Notes: generated from the letters alone by a model not told the origin. Numbered from the stretch's first letter, positions 1 through 12,296 are shown. The stretch: DNA of 64,000 nt from Adiantum capillus-veneris (GCA_014529385.2 CM043969.1:15559446-15623445); one strand, 5' to 3'. A program made the numbers and translations.

Positions 1-526
1 GCTACACAGTAATGGTATTCAGCTAGTTGCCCACCTGCACGAGTTCCTGATCACCCTGATAGATTAGAACCATCGAATGTAATTTTGAACACCAAGATTT
101 TGTATCTATTGACCGAACTATCTTGTGGTAGTCTTTTGTAATTGCGCTTCTTCTTTAATATAATTCTGCTCTCGCCCTTTATGGAAAAAAAAAAAGAATG
201 AAAAGAGCGTTTCATAATCTCAACAAGCTGGAGTCCAACTATTCTCATGCGAATGTGCCCTAAGTCTTCAATTAATGAAGAAACCATGACCTCCAAATTG
301 ACATTACATTCAATGACAATGAACTAAAGTATGCATACAAGCACAAAAAGGACGTACTATGCCCGAGTGGGATGATGATGTATAGTTGTTTTGTCTCTTT
401 TCTTCTAATATAAATTGCTCATCTTTAAGGGGAAAAAAAGCACAAAAAGGTCACACAAGGCTACAAGGTAAAAGTAAGCGCATATAAGACATTTAAATGT
501 TAGCATCAACATATAATCTATATATA
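1..526. other. Intergenic, no gene seen
   Basis: AT-rich sequence. The only open frame is short (minus, 51-296), with no recognisable motif and a stretch of simple A/T codons; I treat it as chance. No RNA gene or repeat boundary is visible here. Confidence 0.6.
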
Positions 527-601
527 ACTAGTATGTGACCCTGCATTGTCTTGGTGCTTAAGAGAAACCCTACCTTTTTGGTATCCATGTAGAGTATCTA
601 A
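527..601 (-). mobile_element. Helitron-like 3' terminus (reverse orientation)
   Basis: Read on the minus strand, this stretch ends in CTAGT at 527-531 after a GGGTCACATA-like lead, and it is an inverted, diverged copy of the 3' end at 5455-5545. CTRRT ends with a short hairpin just upstream are the known hallmark of plant Helitrons. Here the hairpin has decayed. No RepHel gene is visible, so it would be a non-autonomous copy. Confidence 0.45.
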
Positions 602-790
602 TTTTTTGCCTATAAAGGCCTTAGTATCCATATGGACAAAAGTCATCCAATCCAATTCTTGTTGCTTGACATGTGTCCATTAAAAGATCCTCTATACTAT
701 ATATGAAACATCTATACTATATATGAAGCAACTTAAATTTTTTGAGGAAGGAGAAGGCATCCATGTGTCACTCTCTCTTCACTTGAAAGA
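602..790 (+). repeat. Dispersed repeat, copy A
   Basis: Bases from about 612 (GCCTATAAAGGCC, then a TATCCATATGGAC block) to about 770 match 5639-5773 joined to 15488-15545 once the retrotransposon at 5774-15488 is taken out. The copy contains TCTATACTATATATGAA at 691 and again at 711, which resembles the TCTMTAYTA 5' end of plant Helitrons. Because similarity also extends upstream of that motif, the true left boundary is unclear. Confidence 0.55.
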
Positions 791-1101
791 AAATCTTACA
801 AAATGTCTCTTTCTTATGGCGTGGAGTCTGTGAACCTATCGAGCAAAAATAAAAAAAATGTTTGACTCTACTTTTTCAGACTTTACTTTTCCTTTTGAAA
901 GACAATTGAAGGATGGCTCAATTTTGTTTTTTAAAAGCCAATAGCCATAAAAGTTTAGCATTTAAGAAATTGTTCCTATGTACATTAGAAAATTTTTGTT
1001 AATTTACTTCAAGGCAAACTTGTAATTTAACTAAGATTTTGCAATCAATACACTAAATCCCAATTTTAATTGAATATTGATCTCAAATAGCCTCAAAATG
1101 G

Positions 1102-1103
<2 letters not shown>
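791..1103. other. Intergenic, no gene seen
   Basis: AT-rich spacer with no open frame of note and no recognisable RNA, leading into the microsatellite array. Confidence 0.5.
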
Positions 1104-1153
<50 letters not shown>

Positions 1154-1204
1154 GTTGCTTACGGCATCAGTTACAAACATGGAAGCACACGCCAGTCAAA
1201 ACAT

Positions 1205-1267
<63 letters not shown>

Positions 1268-1321
1268 GAGTTGCTTACGGTGTTAGTTTCAAACATGGCA
1301 GCACCACGCCAATCAAAACAT

Positions 1322-1395
<74 letters not shown>

Positions 1396-1491
1396 GCTCG
1401 GCATCACTTGCAAACATGGTAGCACACGCCAATCAAAGCATCTGTGTGTTGGGGGGGAGAGGGAGAACACACACACACACACACACACACA
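1104..1491. repeat. Compound minisatellite: 58-nt unit alternating with (AG)n
   Basis: A (GT)n tract at 1104-1131 passes into (AG)n. Three copies of a roughly 55-nt unit beginning GTTGCTTACGG (starts 1154, 1270, 1393) then alternate with (AG)n tracts at 1207-1268 and 1323-1393, giving a 116-123 bp higher-order period. An (AC)n tract closes the array at 1467-1491. Open frames on both strands are translated simple repeats. Confidence 0.85.
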
Positions 1492-2049
<558 letters not shown>

Positions 2050-3571
2050 AAGCTAGGTATGTTCATGCTTCACTCTCTACCATTTCCAGAGATAGAGATG
2101 CGTAACCTATTCTGCAAGAGAGGTTAATTATGTGTGCATTGTCTACCTTTTTTTGTCCAAAAAATCTTGACTAGATTTTGAGCTTGCAGTCAAGAAAAAA
2201 AATAAAATTCAAGCTTTAGTGTGAACATTGAAAAATGCTTCAAATTTGGACCAAGAAATTGAAAGAATTTCAAGGGTGTTCTTATTTAAAAAATACTTTT
2301 GGCAAAGCATTGTGAGTACTAGATGTAGCAAAAACATCAAGAAAATGCATGTAGTCAACAATGATAAGTACAAAAGAGGTACATCTTTAACCTGTTGGAT
2401 TAAGTCTTCAAGGAAGTCAATCGCTAGCATCACCACAAGTGTGCACAACACTCATCTTTAATGACCTGAGAGTCCCTCGAGAGATTGTAGATTCTACCAA
2501 TCAATTTGATTTATTATTTCTATATATTCATACCGATTTCAGCTATATGTGATGGTTTTTCTTGAATTTTTGAACATCTTACATACTTCACACCTCTCCT
2601 CTCTCCAATCACACTTAGGCAATGTCTCCTCTAGCACACCAAAGTGCTAGGGATATGCTATTGAGAGACCCTTATTTACATGCCTAGAATGTCATTGAAG
2701 ACAAATAGGATGCCCACACCCACCAGAACACCAAAAAAGCAAAGAGTAAAGGCTAGAGTGAGAGGGTTGGAGAAGCATACGAAGACCATGGACAAACTTT
2801 ACTCACAAAAGTTAGATATTCAATGAACAAACTTTACTCACAAAAGTTAGATATTCAGCAAATACCAAAATTGGAGCAAAGAAGAAAGAGCCTTGGAGAG
2901 GCTAAATATAAGTCCATGACACCACTAGAGAGAGATTAGAGAGACGGAAAAGGTTGAAGCTTTGTTTCACCAAAAGCTTTGGGAGGCATATGTGGAACTA
3001 ATGTAGTAAGGGTTGTGAAGGGTTGGAAACACCATTCTCAAACCTTCGTGCTACACCTCCTTATATATTGAACTCTTCACACCTCCCATGGAACTTGCTG
3101 AAGGCTCTTTTACTATACCTACAATAGCAATACCCTGCATTTTCCAATATTGTTATAGATGAAAAATCCCTTTTCGTACCTCAACTTCAACTTGATGTTC
3201 TACTACAAAATAGAATCTACTATCTAGACTAAATCATTGTAGAGATGATCACCTCTTAGGATCTAAAAATTAAAGCCACTCAAAAAAATAAATAAAGGCT
3301 AAGGATGATGAAACTCCATTGTTTAGGAATCTTAGGCCTTTTCCCTCCACTTTCTTTTTTTAATCACAGTTCAACATCCTAACTTTTGCACAAGTGGACG
3401 CACAGTTTTATTGCATGGCCAATCCACAAAAAGAGGGAGAGAAAAAGAGATTAAAAAGTTCTTCTCTTTCGTAGAAACAATCTAAGAGACCCTATAGGTC
3501 TATCAACCGCAAGTACTCAAGTCAAGACGTGTAACTCAGAAGAAAGTTGAGAGAACCAATATATTTCACTT

Positions 3572-3575
<4 letters not shown>
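2050..3575. other. Intergenic, no gene seen
   Basis: About 1.5 kb without a convincing coding region. Short frames at 2209-2461 overlap on opposite strands and match nothing I recognise. It holds the 35-bp duplication listed separately. Confidence 0.5.
2788..2857. repeat. 35-bp tandem duplication
   Basis: Two adjacent copies (2788-2822, 2823-2857), each starting ATGRACAAAC and ending TAGATATTCA, differ at one base. Probably a recent replication or repair duplication. Confidence 0.85.

Positions 3576-3607
<32 letters not shown>
3576..3607. repeat. (AG)n microsatellite
   Basis: Uninterrupted AG dinucleotides, about 16 units. Confidence 0.9.
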
Positions 3608-3609
<2 letters not shown>

Positions 3610-4703
3610 ATATTGTCTCTTCAAATATCAAATATGACCTATGGAGCCAAATGAAACATGTCACATATAACTTTGAGCTGGTCAGAGACTCTAAAACTTG
3701 CAAGGGCATATTGTGCATAAACTAAGGGGCTCAACGCGTTGATCTGAGCCTATTAGAAATTTTTGTTTATCATATTTTGTTGGTTTTCCTTGCTTCTAGA
3801 GGTTTACAATAAAAGAAAGAGTGAGAACAACCTCTTGGAAAAATTAAAAAAAATGATTTGATAGGAATTTTTCTTGACTAGTTCACCGGAGGTGAAAGGT
3901 AGAGGGAGAACCTAGTGGTAAAGGAAAGGGAAAATATGTAAATGTGAAAAGAAAAAATATGATGTGGTTGTGGAGCCATGCACCCATGATTCAAGGGTCA
4001 TGAGTGGCTCATATCATCATGGCTTTGGAGCCATACGATGATTCAAACAAATGGGACCCAAGTGGAAGACTTGGTAAAGGAAGAAACCAGACACATGATT
4101 TTGCTGAATTTTTAAAAAATACTTCCACTCCGATCCAAGAAAAGTTGTCTTCATCAAGGTTGTAGCTGATGAGCTGGAGATTCTGGCCATATTTTTTTTA
4201 TAATTTTTGCATCTACGGTCTATGAGATATGGCGAAAATGGCGGACGCTAGTTTTTCAACTGTGGTGGAGACCACCCCCTCTACCTTTACACACACACAC
4301 CCTTCCTTTTCCACATTGAGACCTTCTCTAAAAATCAGCCATTAGTCTTCTCACCCTCCTCTCCTTCCTCCTCTCTCTCAAGCTCAAAAACCCATCAAAA
4401 TTCCTCTTCTAATCACCTCTCAAGTCATGCTTAATCTTGTTGTAATTCATAAGTCCTCATTTAACCCCTTTCTATTATTACTAGATATGTATTGATTTTA
4501 TGTAGATTCTTTACATTTTAAAATAAGGAAGCTCTTGGACTCAAGCTATGGAGGAAGGAGTGAAGACAACACAAGTGATGATGGAGCTAATTGGTCAACA
4601 AATCACTTGGAAGGAGCTTCTTCATTGGTTGAATGTCCCTAATCAAGCTTCATTTGTACAAATTACACTTGGATCTTAACCTCACTCCTAATCACTCTCT
4701 TTC

Positions 4704-4713
4704 CTATATAAAG
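4704..4713 (+). promoter_or_regulatory. Putative TATA box
   Basis: CTATATAAAG lies in a GC-richer setting and is followed by a C/T-rich leader typical of plant LTR or gene promoters. No downstream gene is seen. Confidence 0.4.
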
Positions 4714-5030
4714 AGGCCTTCCCCTTTGTAATTTCAAGCCTCCCTCAGCCCCATTGAGCCTTTGTATCACTCACCATGAGCCCATAAGCTCATTCATTCA
4801 CTCTATTCTTGCATATCCTAGAGTGCAAATTGTTTCATGCTAGTAACCTCTCCTCCTCTTACTTATGTTAATTAAGAGAAATGTTTTATATGCGTGTGAG
4901 AGTGCTTGATGTGATCTTGGCTAATCCTTGAGTGATTGTTTGGTAATCTATATGCTATTTGTGTTGGGAGTGTTTGAAGTCATCCATTCCTTGTACACAC
5001 ACTACGGTTAATGCTTCATTCATAGTGATC

Positions 5031-5075
<45 letters not shown>
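5031..5075. repeat. (TC)n microsatellite
   Basis: TC dinucleotides with one interruption near the left end. Confidence 0.85.
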
Positions 5076-5078
<3 letters not shown>

Positions 5079-5297
5079 TGTAGCGGTCCTAGTCCACGCT
5101 TCCAAGACTAGGTGGTGCCCTCATCTCATTTCCCTTGTGGCGCAATGTAGTTTGTTTTGGTGTAGAGGCCGCCATTCCAAATTTCCTTCGTCAGCGTTAA
5201 TGCCCTATCTCGCAGCAAAGAGTGTGGGAGATGAGCCAGATTGTTGCCATGCTGTGGATTATGAATAAGGGGATATGTTCAAGCATGTGTGGGTAAG

Positions 5298-5298
<1 letters not shown>

Positions 5299-5333
<35 letters not shown>
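5299..5333. repeat. (AG)n microsatellite
   Basis: AG dinucleotides. The sequence just right of it (a GATGTCAAA block then GAGACCTCAAA, 5379-5412) recurs right of the (AG)n at 17550-17570, so microsatellite and flank belong to one dispersed repeat. Confidence 0.85.
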
Positions 5334-5337
<4 letters not shown>

Positions 5338-5454
5338 CCATCAACAATAAGAGAAAAATAAAAAGAGGGAAATTTTTTGATGTCAAAAGAGCAATCCATA
5401 GAGACCTCAAAGCTTGCGGAGATAAGACATGAACTCAAAATGGTGATACTCAAT

Positions 5455-5545
5455 GTGGATATTAAAAAAGTGGATACTCTACGTGGGTATCAAAAAGGTA
5501 GGTTTGCTCTTAACCACCGCGGCAACACACGGGTCACATACTAGT
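5455..5545 (+). mobile_element. Helitron-like 3' terminus
   Basis: The segment ends GGGTCACATACTAGT at 5545. An imperfect hairpin (CCGCG at 5517-5521 with CACGG at 5528-5532) lies about 8 bases before the terminal CTAG. Hairpin plus CTRR|T is the defining 3' signature of Helitrons, and the wording closely resembles plant non-autonomous Helitrons. An inverted relative lies at 527-601. A possible left end is the TCTATACTA motif at 691 or 711, which would give an element of about 4.8 kb with no Rep or helicase gene. Confidence 0.55.
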
Positions 5546-5555
5546 TCCTTTTAAA

Positions 5556-5773
5556 GATCCTTAAAAGTATTGAAGAGAAAGAGATTATGTCCTTTCTTAT
5601 GATTTTTCCCAAAGCTTTATTCAGTTTTTGGCCTCTAAAGGCCTTAGTATCCATATGGACGAAGATCGTCCAATTCTTGGTGTTTGGCAAGTGTCCCTCA
5701 AAGGAGCTTAAAAGTTTTGAAGAGCATTGAAGAGAAAACCCTTCATATAATCTTTCTCAATGCTACATCTATA
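5556..5773 (+). repeat. Dispersed repeat, copy B (left part)
   Basis: From 5639 this matches copy A at 612-690. The copy is interrupted by the retrotransposon at 5774-15488 and resumes at 15488 with TCTATACTATATATGAAGC. It therefore gives the empty-site structure for that insertion. Confidence 0.65.
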
Positions 5774-5778
5774 TCTAT

Positions 5779-6716
5779 TGTTGTGGCGGTTACACCGCTA
5801 GCGGTGACTATGATAGCGAGAACTCAACCAACAAACAAAATTGTCAGAAGAGGACGGAGCTTGACCCACAGACGCATGGAAACAAATAGGTGGGTGTCAA
5901 ATCATCTACTCGACCTTCTAATGACAATCACTACCAAGGAAATCAAATCTAAGTTCTCAAATACGCAAATGACTGAAATCCGTACTACGAAAGAATGCTA
6001 TCTGAAACATGATCTAGAGTCATCGAATCAGCCTCAAACTCAAAGGGGGGTCTCTACACTAGGTAAGGATAATACCCTATGAATCTACAATACAATCTCA
6101 ACCTGTAACCACTCCGTGCGGTAAACGCGTATGAAGACATGCCAAAAAATACAGGTGATCGAATCTCGACTCCGATGGTACTAATGTGTAGCTCTACATG
6201 CTGCGGTTCTATAGATATGGCACGCTCAATTCCGACACACAGGTAGGGAGATAACTCACATAGAAGCTCGTGGGAGCTTACCTCGCGTAGAAGCCGAATG
6301 CACGCACGCTTGGTACTGGTGCGTAGCTCTCGCTGTTGCTAACACAATGGCGGTGTCGCTTCTCCAATGGCGGCTCCGTAGCTCGCCTAGCAAGAGGATA
6401 GAATCTCTCTCTGTCTCTCAGACATAGTACGACGCTCAAAAACTCACCTTGATTAATGATTCAAAATTGTGTCCTTAGGTTTACAAAAATTGGCTCTTAT
6501 ACCTCAGCCTTAGAGGTGTGAAACATCTCCAATCTAATTACATAAGCAGGTGAAACTACTTGGGGAATACAAGCTGGAAACTCAATTGAGTCCCGCTAAT
6601 TACAATGAATCGGCTCCATAAAAAAAATGAAATGTCGAAAAGACATTTATTACAATAAGTGTTTACAAAAACATGAGTGTGAGCAAAAATGTATAGCGGT
6701 GGTCCTTCGCTAAACA
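5779..6716 (-). repeat. Element 1, 3' LTR
   Basis: 938 bp, direct repeat of 14524-15483, with scattered substitutions and small indels between the two, so the insertion is not very recent. The copy begins TGTTGTGGCGG and ends CGCTAAACA in plus orientation. A short frame across 5684-6082 crosses the LTR boundary and is a shadow. Confidence 0.9.
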
Positions 6717-6728
6717 CTCCCCCCCTCC
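6717..6728 (-). other. Element 1 polypurine tract
   Basis: Plus strand CTCCCCCCCTCC, that is GGAGGGGGGGAG on the element strand, directly abutting the LTR start. This is the expected primer for plus-strand DNA synthesis. Confidence 0.85.
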
Positions 6729-6902
6729 GCGTTCATGTCGTCCCTGACATGACATCCTTGCTTTGTCTTTAGTGGAGTCCCGTCGATTTCAGCATCTCAA
6801 GATGTGACTCGTATCTCAGGTTTCCAATGGTCAGTGTAGGGCTGAATATCTTACTTTCATGAGTAAAGAAACCAGTGTAGAATGCCTCCTCAAAGGCCTG
6901 CA
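6729..6902. other. Element 1 interior, noncoding
   Basis: Sequence between the purine tract and the solo copia LTR. No frame is recognisable. Confidence 0.4.
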
Positions 6903-6986
6903 TGTTAGGAAATAAGACGTAGCTAAATAGATAATTGAGTAGATTACTTAATGGAGAGAGACAGATTTACATACACGAGATTATAG

Positions 6987-7029
<43 letters not shown>

Positions 7030-7712
7030 CACGATATACGTGGTTCACCCAATGTGGGCTACGTCCACGGGAAAGCAGCCCCTCAATGGCTTTAGTACTT
7101 CAAAACAAGAAGTAGTTTACAAAGGGATTATACCCTTAATGGAGCTCCCGCCTTGCTTCACTCTCATCACCTCACACTCACCTTGTTGCATCAACTTCAC
7201 ACTATGAAATATGTGTAGAAATGGCCTCCTTTTATAGGCCAAAAGGGCTGCCCTCTCTTATGAGAGACAGCCATGTGTAGCCGCCCTTGTGCGAATAAGT
7301 CCAAATCGGACCCTCCAATCCGCCCATGTGTGGCCGTCCTTGAGAAGACAAGTCCGCTTTTGAATTCGGCCACCGGACACCGGCCATTGACTTCCGACCA
7401 CCGGCCACCTGCCATTGACTTCCGACCACTGGCCATCGGCCATTGACTACCGGCCACCGGCCAACCGACCGGTTGTTTTCCGATCACTTTCCGGCCGCCG
7501 TCCGGCCATAATATTCCGGCGAAAAAAAAAGTCTCGGGGGCCTCCTCCCCAGAGGCCTCTAAAGTTGCCCCTGATTCTTGTCCGTAAAAATTTTGGTTTC
7601 CGGTGAGTGATTTTCCTTCACGCACAATGGCTTCTCCTCATAATGGGGGCCTTACAAATGTGCGCTTTTACCACAAAAAATTACAAGGGTAAATCAGGCT
7701 CCATACTTAACA
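6903..7712 (-). mobile_element. Solo copia LTR nested in element 1
   Basis: 810 bp from TGTTAGGAAATAAG to CATACTTAACA, flanked by a perfect 5-bp duplication CTGCA (6898-6902, 7713-7717). It is the same family as the LTR at 29412-30171. Neither primer site nor interior remains, so it is a product of LTR-LTR recombination. It contains a (GA)n tract at about 6991-7025, a minus-strand TATA box near 7231-7240 (CTATAAAAGG), and several copies of a CCGGCCA-rich unit at 7366-7465. Confidence 0.9.
7231..7240 (-). promoter_or_regulatory. TATA box of copia LTR
   Basis: Plus strand CCTTTTATAG, element strand CTATAAAAGG. It is conserved in the related LTR near 29730, at the place where an LTR promoter is expected. 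Confidence 0.6.
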
Positions 7713-7717
7713 CTGCA

Positions 7718-8269
7718 TGTGGAAGCTCGGCATAAACATGATTCTCTAATAAAAGAGGTGTAATACTTTTGGAGATGGCTGGCATCATACATCATATCTG
7801 TCACTGTGTCGGCCGTTGACAACAATGTTGAGCTGGTAGCTTTATTCGGCGCGAACACTTCAATGCAAGCCAATAATGTTCTGCAAATATTTTTGAGCAT
7901 TTGACACGAAAGCTCAGGAGAACCAGTAAAGAGCTTAATGGTGCCCGTTAGGGTTTTCACCATGTAGGCCTTACTTATTCTCTCTCTCCCACCTTCGGTT
8001 TGGGCATCCTGGGGTAATTAAGACAATTTGGCTTCTTTGCTGTGATTCTGCCATGCACTTGCCAACTCTTGACTCATGGCACTGGACAGAATGTTGCATC
8101 TTCTCTAACTTCCTTGGGTGCCTCCACCAAATAGATTAGGTAGGTTGGGTACTTTGTCAACCACCCTTTCCTCCATCTCGGCTGGGAGTCTACTATCTTC
8201 TTTGATTACTCCTCTTTTGTGATGTCGCCTTTGTATAGCGCGACATACTGCTCCTCTTCTAGCCTTTTC
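7718..8269. other. Element 1 interior, 3' untranslated part
   Basis: About 550 bp between the solo LTR and the coiled-coil frame. I see no protein motif on either strand. Confidence 0.4.
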
Positions 8270-10567
8270 TTTGTTTTCAGCACTTCAAACTTTAGTAGAG
8301 GAAGGGCAATGTAGGTTGCATCCACTGTTCTTGCAGCACCTTAGTATCCAACCCGTGAAGTCCGATGGAGAACAGGAGTCTTCTTTCCCACTCCATGGTC
8401 GCCTTTGCACTCTCCTCTGTTGCTTGCTCTATCTGCTCGTGCAATTTGTTTTCCTCCTCCTCGGTAAGTCTTGATGTTGTGGCCTCTTCTTGTGCTGGGG
8501 ATGGATCTTCAATAGTTGTGGCTTCCCCAGTCTCTGGTAGCTCCATGGCTGCCCCGCATGTTTCTTCTTGCTGAACCTTTGTATCTTTTATCATTGTGTC
8601 TTGCAGATCTTGGAGCTGCTTTCGGAGGGCCTCATTCTCCGCTCTCAGTGCTTGGTTCTCTGATGTAAGGAATTATTTTGCAACCAATGAGCCCTCCGCA
8701 ATGTGCAATCTGTGCACTTGCTCTAGCCGCAATTCTCTTTGCAAGCTCCAGACTTGATCTTCCAAAACGGGGACTATTGCTCCCTCTGGCTCTACTCCTG
8801 CTCTACTAGCTCTTGGTGTGGATCTAAGCCTTAGGATTTTTCTCTCCTGCAGCTCCATCGTTTCTCATAGCTCAATGAGCTCGTCCTTTGTAGCTTCCAA
8901 TTCATCTTCAATTCTTTCTTTGGCTTCTTGTGCACTAGCCACCTCTCTTTGAAGCATCAACAAGTTGGAGGAATAGTCCATCTCTTTCATTTTCTGCTTC
9001 CAAGAGAGATGCCTTGAGGTACTCTGATTCTTTTAGTGCACTCTCATATTTTGTTTCCAGCTCATCTTCTCTCTTTTCCACTTCTTCTTTGCTGTCCCTC
9101 ATTGTCTTCGATCGGGCTTTGATCTATTGCAATAGTTGATGCACTTTCTGGATATCTCTTTCATCCTCATCTTCAAGCTCAAGTGCTCTTTCTACTACAG
9201 TCTCCTTTAGCTTCAACTCATCCTTTGCCTTCTCAGGTACTAACCTCTGCTCTCTGTCTAATCTATTCTTGGTCCTCCTCTCCGTTCCTCTCCATTCTTC
9301 TTGTGCTATGGCAATGCCATACACAACCTTGAGGGCCTCTTCTTGAGTATATCTTGTGTCTATTAGAGCATCATATTGCTCTTTCTTCTCTTGAATTGGA
9401 TCCGATGTCTTCTCATCTTGCTGTATTTTGGGCTTTTCTAGCACATCCACCTCAACTTCAGTAGTCGTCTCCTCCACTATCTTTTCCTTTCCTTTAGGAC
9501 TTGGCTCCTCTACCTTGCCCTTGCCCTTGTCACCTCTTTTTAATTCAGCTTTAAGGTGTTGAACTTCTACTTCAGTGTATGGCTCTACTGGTTGCTACTG
9601 CAAGATAGCTTCTGATTCTTCATAAGCCTTGATATATTGATCGTACTGATCAATATTTGGTCTTGTTGAGCTGGCTCTGACTTTTGTTGGGTCTGGTACC
9701 CACTTTTCCTCAAAATCTCCTTTTAAAGCTCGCTCGGCTCTAAACTGTTCAATCAGCCTCTCCATTCTGTCGGCTTTCTGGATCTTAGTTTGATTTGGAG
9801 CGAGTTTCTTCTTGGTCTTCTTCTTGAGGGGCTCGTCTTCTTCTTCTTCTAGCTTGAAAACAATTTCTAGTTTCCGCCTTGCCCTTGTTAACACTCTCTT
9901 GGTGACCTCTGGCTGGTCTTCATCTTCATCTATCTCTTTTAGCCATTGGTTTTGCGAGGGAGCCTCTGGCCACTGGTCCCTTGCTCCGATAGCTTCATAA
10001 GCTATCTTAGTCAACACTTCGGCTCCTCCAATGTACTTTGGCTTCTCGTTTTGTAAAGCAATTACTTGCTCATGGATGTGCTGAGCATAATTGACTTCCT
10101 TCGGGAGGCTTTTGTGCACTGTTAGTCTTTTCAACAACCCATGAGAGGATAGTCTCTTGATGAATTGGGTTTTCCACTCCACAATTCATTGGTTCTCTAG
10201 GTGGTTCTAATAAGGCTTGTGCAGTCTCGATCCTTCTCTGACACATTTCGAGTCTCTGCTTTTCCAATTCTGAGTTTGGATAAGTCAACCACTGTTGTTC
10301 TTGTGTTTGGTTGCTCTTTAATCTCGCTTCGTAAGATCTCATCAGTGCATCCAATGGTTCGTGTACTTTGTCGACTAACATTGATCCCCCTGAGCTCACG
10401 CTCGTTGTCTCTTTGATGCTCTTCAGTTTCAACTTTTCAGAGTCCATTTCCCGTATTCCGTTTTGACTCTCAAGTTTCTCTAATCTGTCTTTTTTTTGTT
10501 TTAATTCCTCAGCTAGAATCGCATCTTGCTGTTCTTTTTTCAGTTTCATGTATGCTTTCCTAGCTTT
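8270..10567 (-). pseudogene. Element 1 coiled-coil region downstream of gag
   Basis: One long decayed minus-strand frame, split by in-frame TAG codons at 9595-9597 and 9124-9126, a further stop near 8868 and a frameshift near 10160. The pieces read as a highly charged Glu/Lys/Gln-rich protein with heptad-like segments, for example LKKEQQDAILAEELKQKKD near 10530 and a SENQALRAENEALRKQLQDL segment near 8620-8670. It continues in frame from the zinc-knuckle region across a TAG at 10568-10570. I recognise no catalytic motif. In this position an autonomous gypsy element would carry protease and reverse transcriptase, so the region is either a replacement or an extended Gag. Confidence 0.6.
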
Positions 10568-11656
10568 CTATGTGTTTCTATGACTTCGTCGTCCTTGACT
10601 AGCCAATTCAGTCTCTGACTTTCCATTCTCTGGTTCTCTAGTGGTTTTCTTCGCTTGAGCTCTAGTAACAACTTGCGTTGGTATCAGAATTTCATTTTCA
10701 GACCCACTGCTAGTAGGAATCAACTCTAGCATGTTCAATGTCGTCTTTTGCACTTTGTTGGGATTCTTTGAACAATCCTCAATGAAGTGAGTGACACCAC
10801 ACTCTGTGCAATATGAATTTATTCTAATGATCTCTGTGTGTGGACAAACATTCATCAAATGGTCACCTCCACACTTATAACAGGGTCCCAATGCAGGTCT
10901 TTGTGTCCCTTGATTTTCCCTTTATGGATAAGCTGGTCTTTCCCTTGACAACCCTCCATGAGCTATGAACATAATTGTTCTTGCGTCCAAGCTATACCTC
11001 TCTTCATCTGAGGCGTGTGCGGCTGTTGGTGGTCCAATATTTCCCATCATGCTCCAAGGTTCTGGTTGTTTTGGTTCTTCAGGTGAGTAATACAGAGTAG
11101 GATCCATGAGTGCACCAGAATCTTCATAATAAGTCTGAACAGGCACTAAAGCTTGTTCTTCCTGATTCTCTAGGGTGGGTGCATATCTAATGCCCACTGG
11201 TCTCGCTCCTCGTAAAGGTGGTTGTTGCCCCAATACCGGCTGTGGTCTTTCTATCCCCATAGGTCCTGGTACGTTTCCCGTTGGGTATCGAGGTACACGA
11301 TGTACCTGAGGTGGTGCTATTTGATCTGGAGGCGCATACTGACGCTCCTTCACATAACCCTTGTTGTAATAGCACTCCTCTGTTGAGTGATTCGTCCATT
11401 TTTGTTCAATCGCACACCATTTCGTTAGTTTTGGCATTGGTTTAGGGTATGATGCTAACCTCCTTATAGCATCCTCTATCATTTGTTCCATGTTCGGCAC
11501 TGTGGTTGTTTGGACATTCTTCTTAGTGGTGGTCTCGTAGATACTAGATGCGACATCAGTATCCTTTGTCACCTCTCTATAAACCGCACAGTTATCCACT
11601 AAGTACAATGCTTCTCTGGTCACTTGCTCAAAACTTGTACAAGCTTTCAAGTGCAA
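10568..11656 (-). pseudogene. Element 1 Gag C-terminal part with zinc knuckles
   Basis: It begins with the end of the capsid domain (HLKACTSFEQ) and carries a Cys/His cluster WCAIEQKWTNHSTEECYYN near 11380 and a proline-rich linker. After an in-frame TAA at 10922-10924 come two further knuckles, CYKCGGDHLMNVC near 10870 and CTECGVTHFIEDC near 10800. CCHC-type knuckles bind the packaged RNA in Gag proteins; these are variant spacings. The frame is separated from the capsid core by a frameshift near 11690. Confidence 0.75.
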
Positions 11657-11672
11657 GTCTTTCTTCAGAGTG

Positions 11673-12296
11673 TCATTTCTCAGCCCTTCTATAAAGAGGA
11701 CATCTCTCTATGTATTGTTTGAAGCGAAGTGAAGCTTCCTTCACCTTTTCTTGCTCCTTCTGTTTCAAAGCATATATTTGGGATACCGTGTTGTGTTTGA
11801 TCCCTCTTTTCAAAAATTCCTCGGTAAACTCTCGCAGCAAATGGTCAATGTCATGGAAAACTCCGCCATTCAGTGGTTGAAACCATGTCAATGCCGTCCC
11901 TTCTAAAGTAAGACCAAATCCTTTGAATTGTGTGTGGAAATGTGTTATCTGCTCAGCTCTTAAGGCTTGCTTAAAGAGTGAGACATGTGCATATGGATCC
12001 CCTGATCCGCTATACTTCTTTGGCATGCACTTCGCTACCTGGGATGGCCTCATCCGTCTCTGGCCTGCGACCAATCTCAATGCTCCTGTATCCCGACTAA
12101 AACTTCCTCTCGCGTCATCGACTTCATGGGCTGCTCTAGTTGGCTCCCTTGCCACGAATCTAATACTAGGAGGCAAATGTGATGGTGCTGCTGCAAACAT
12201 CGGACCTACCGTAGTATGTGTAGAGATAGGAACCGCACTACCCCGATTCGTAGCCATTGATTCTCTGGAACGTAATGTTCCCATGGGGCTTGGCAT
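11673..12296 (-). pseudogene. Element 1 Gag capsid core
   Basis: About 207 residues. The segment from KYSGSGDPYAHVSLFKQAL through LEGTALTWFQPL to FLKRGIKHNTVSQIYALKQ is the conserved retrotransposon gag fold of plant Ty3 elements: a W-containing helix and F..RF-like pattern. Gag assembles the virus-like particle around the RNA. The frame is lost at about 11700, just before the usual FIEGL segment, which is readable in the next frame. Confidence 0.85.

Larger units (their letters stand above)
3608..5298. other. Unannotated stretch with LTR-like promoter region
   Basis: No coding region is visible. From about 4530 to 5000 the composition resembles the U3/R part of a plant LTR: a TATA box, then a pyrimidine-rich leader with TTTGTAATTTC and CCATTGAGCC. 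I found no second copy, no TG...CA ends and no primer site, so a solo LTR is only a guess. A (TC)n tract follows at 5031-5075. Confidence 0.35.

Noticed and set aside
3800-5100. A complete solo LTR
   Set aside because: TATA box and leader-like text are present but no TG...CA ends, target duplication or second copy was found, so it is listed only as an unannotated stretch.
7197-7625. Minus-strand frame of 142 residues and the similar ones at 29676-29944
   Set aside because: They lie inside copia LTRs and translate a CCGGCCA-type minisatellite; not conserved in frame between the two LTR copies.
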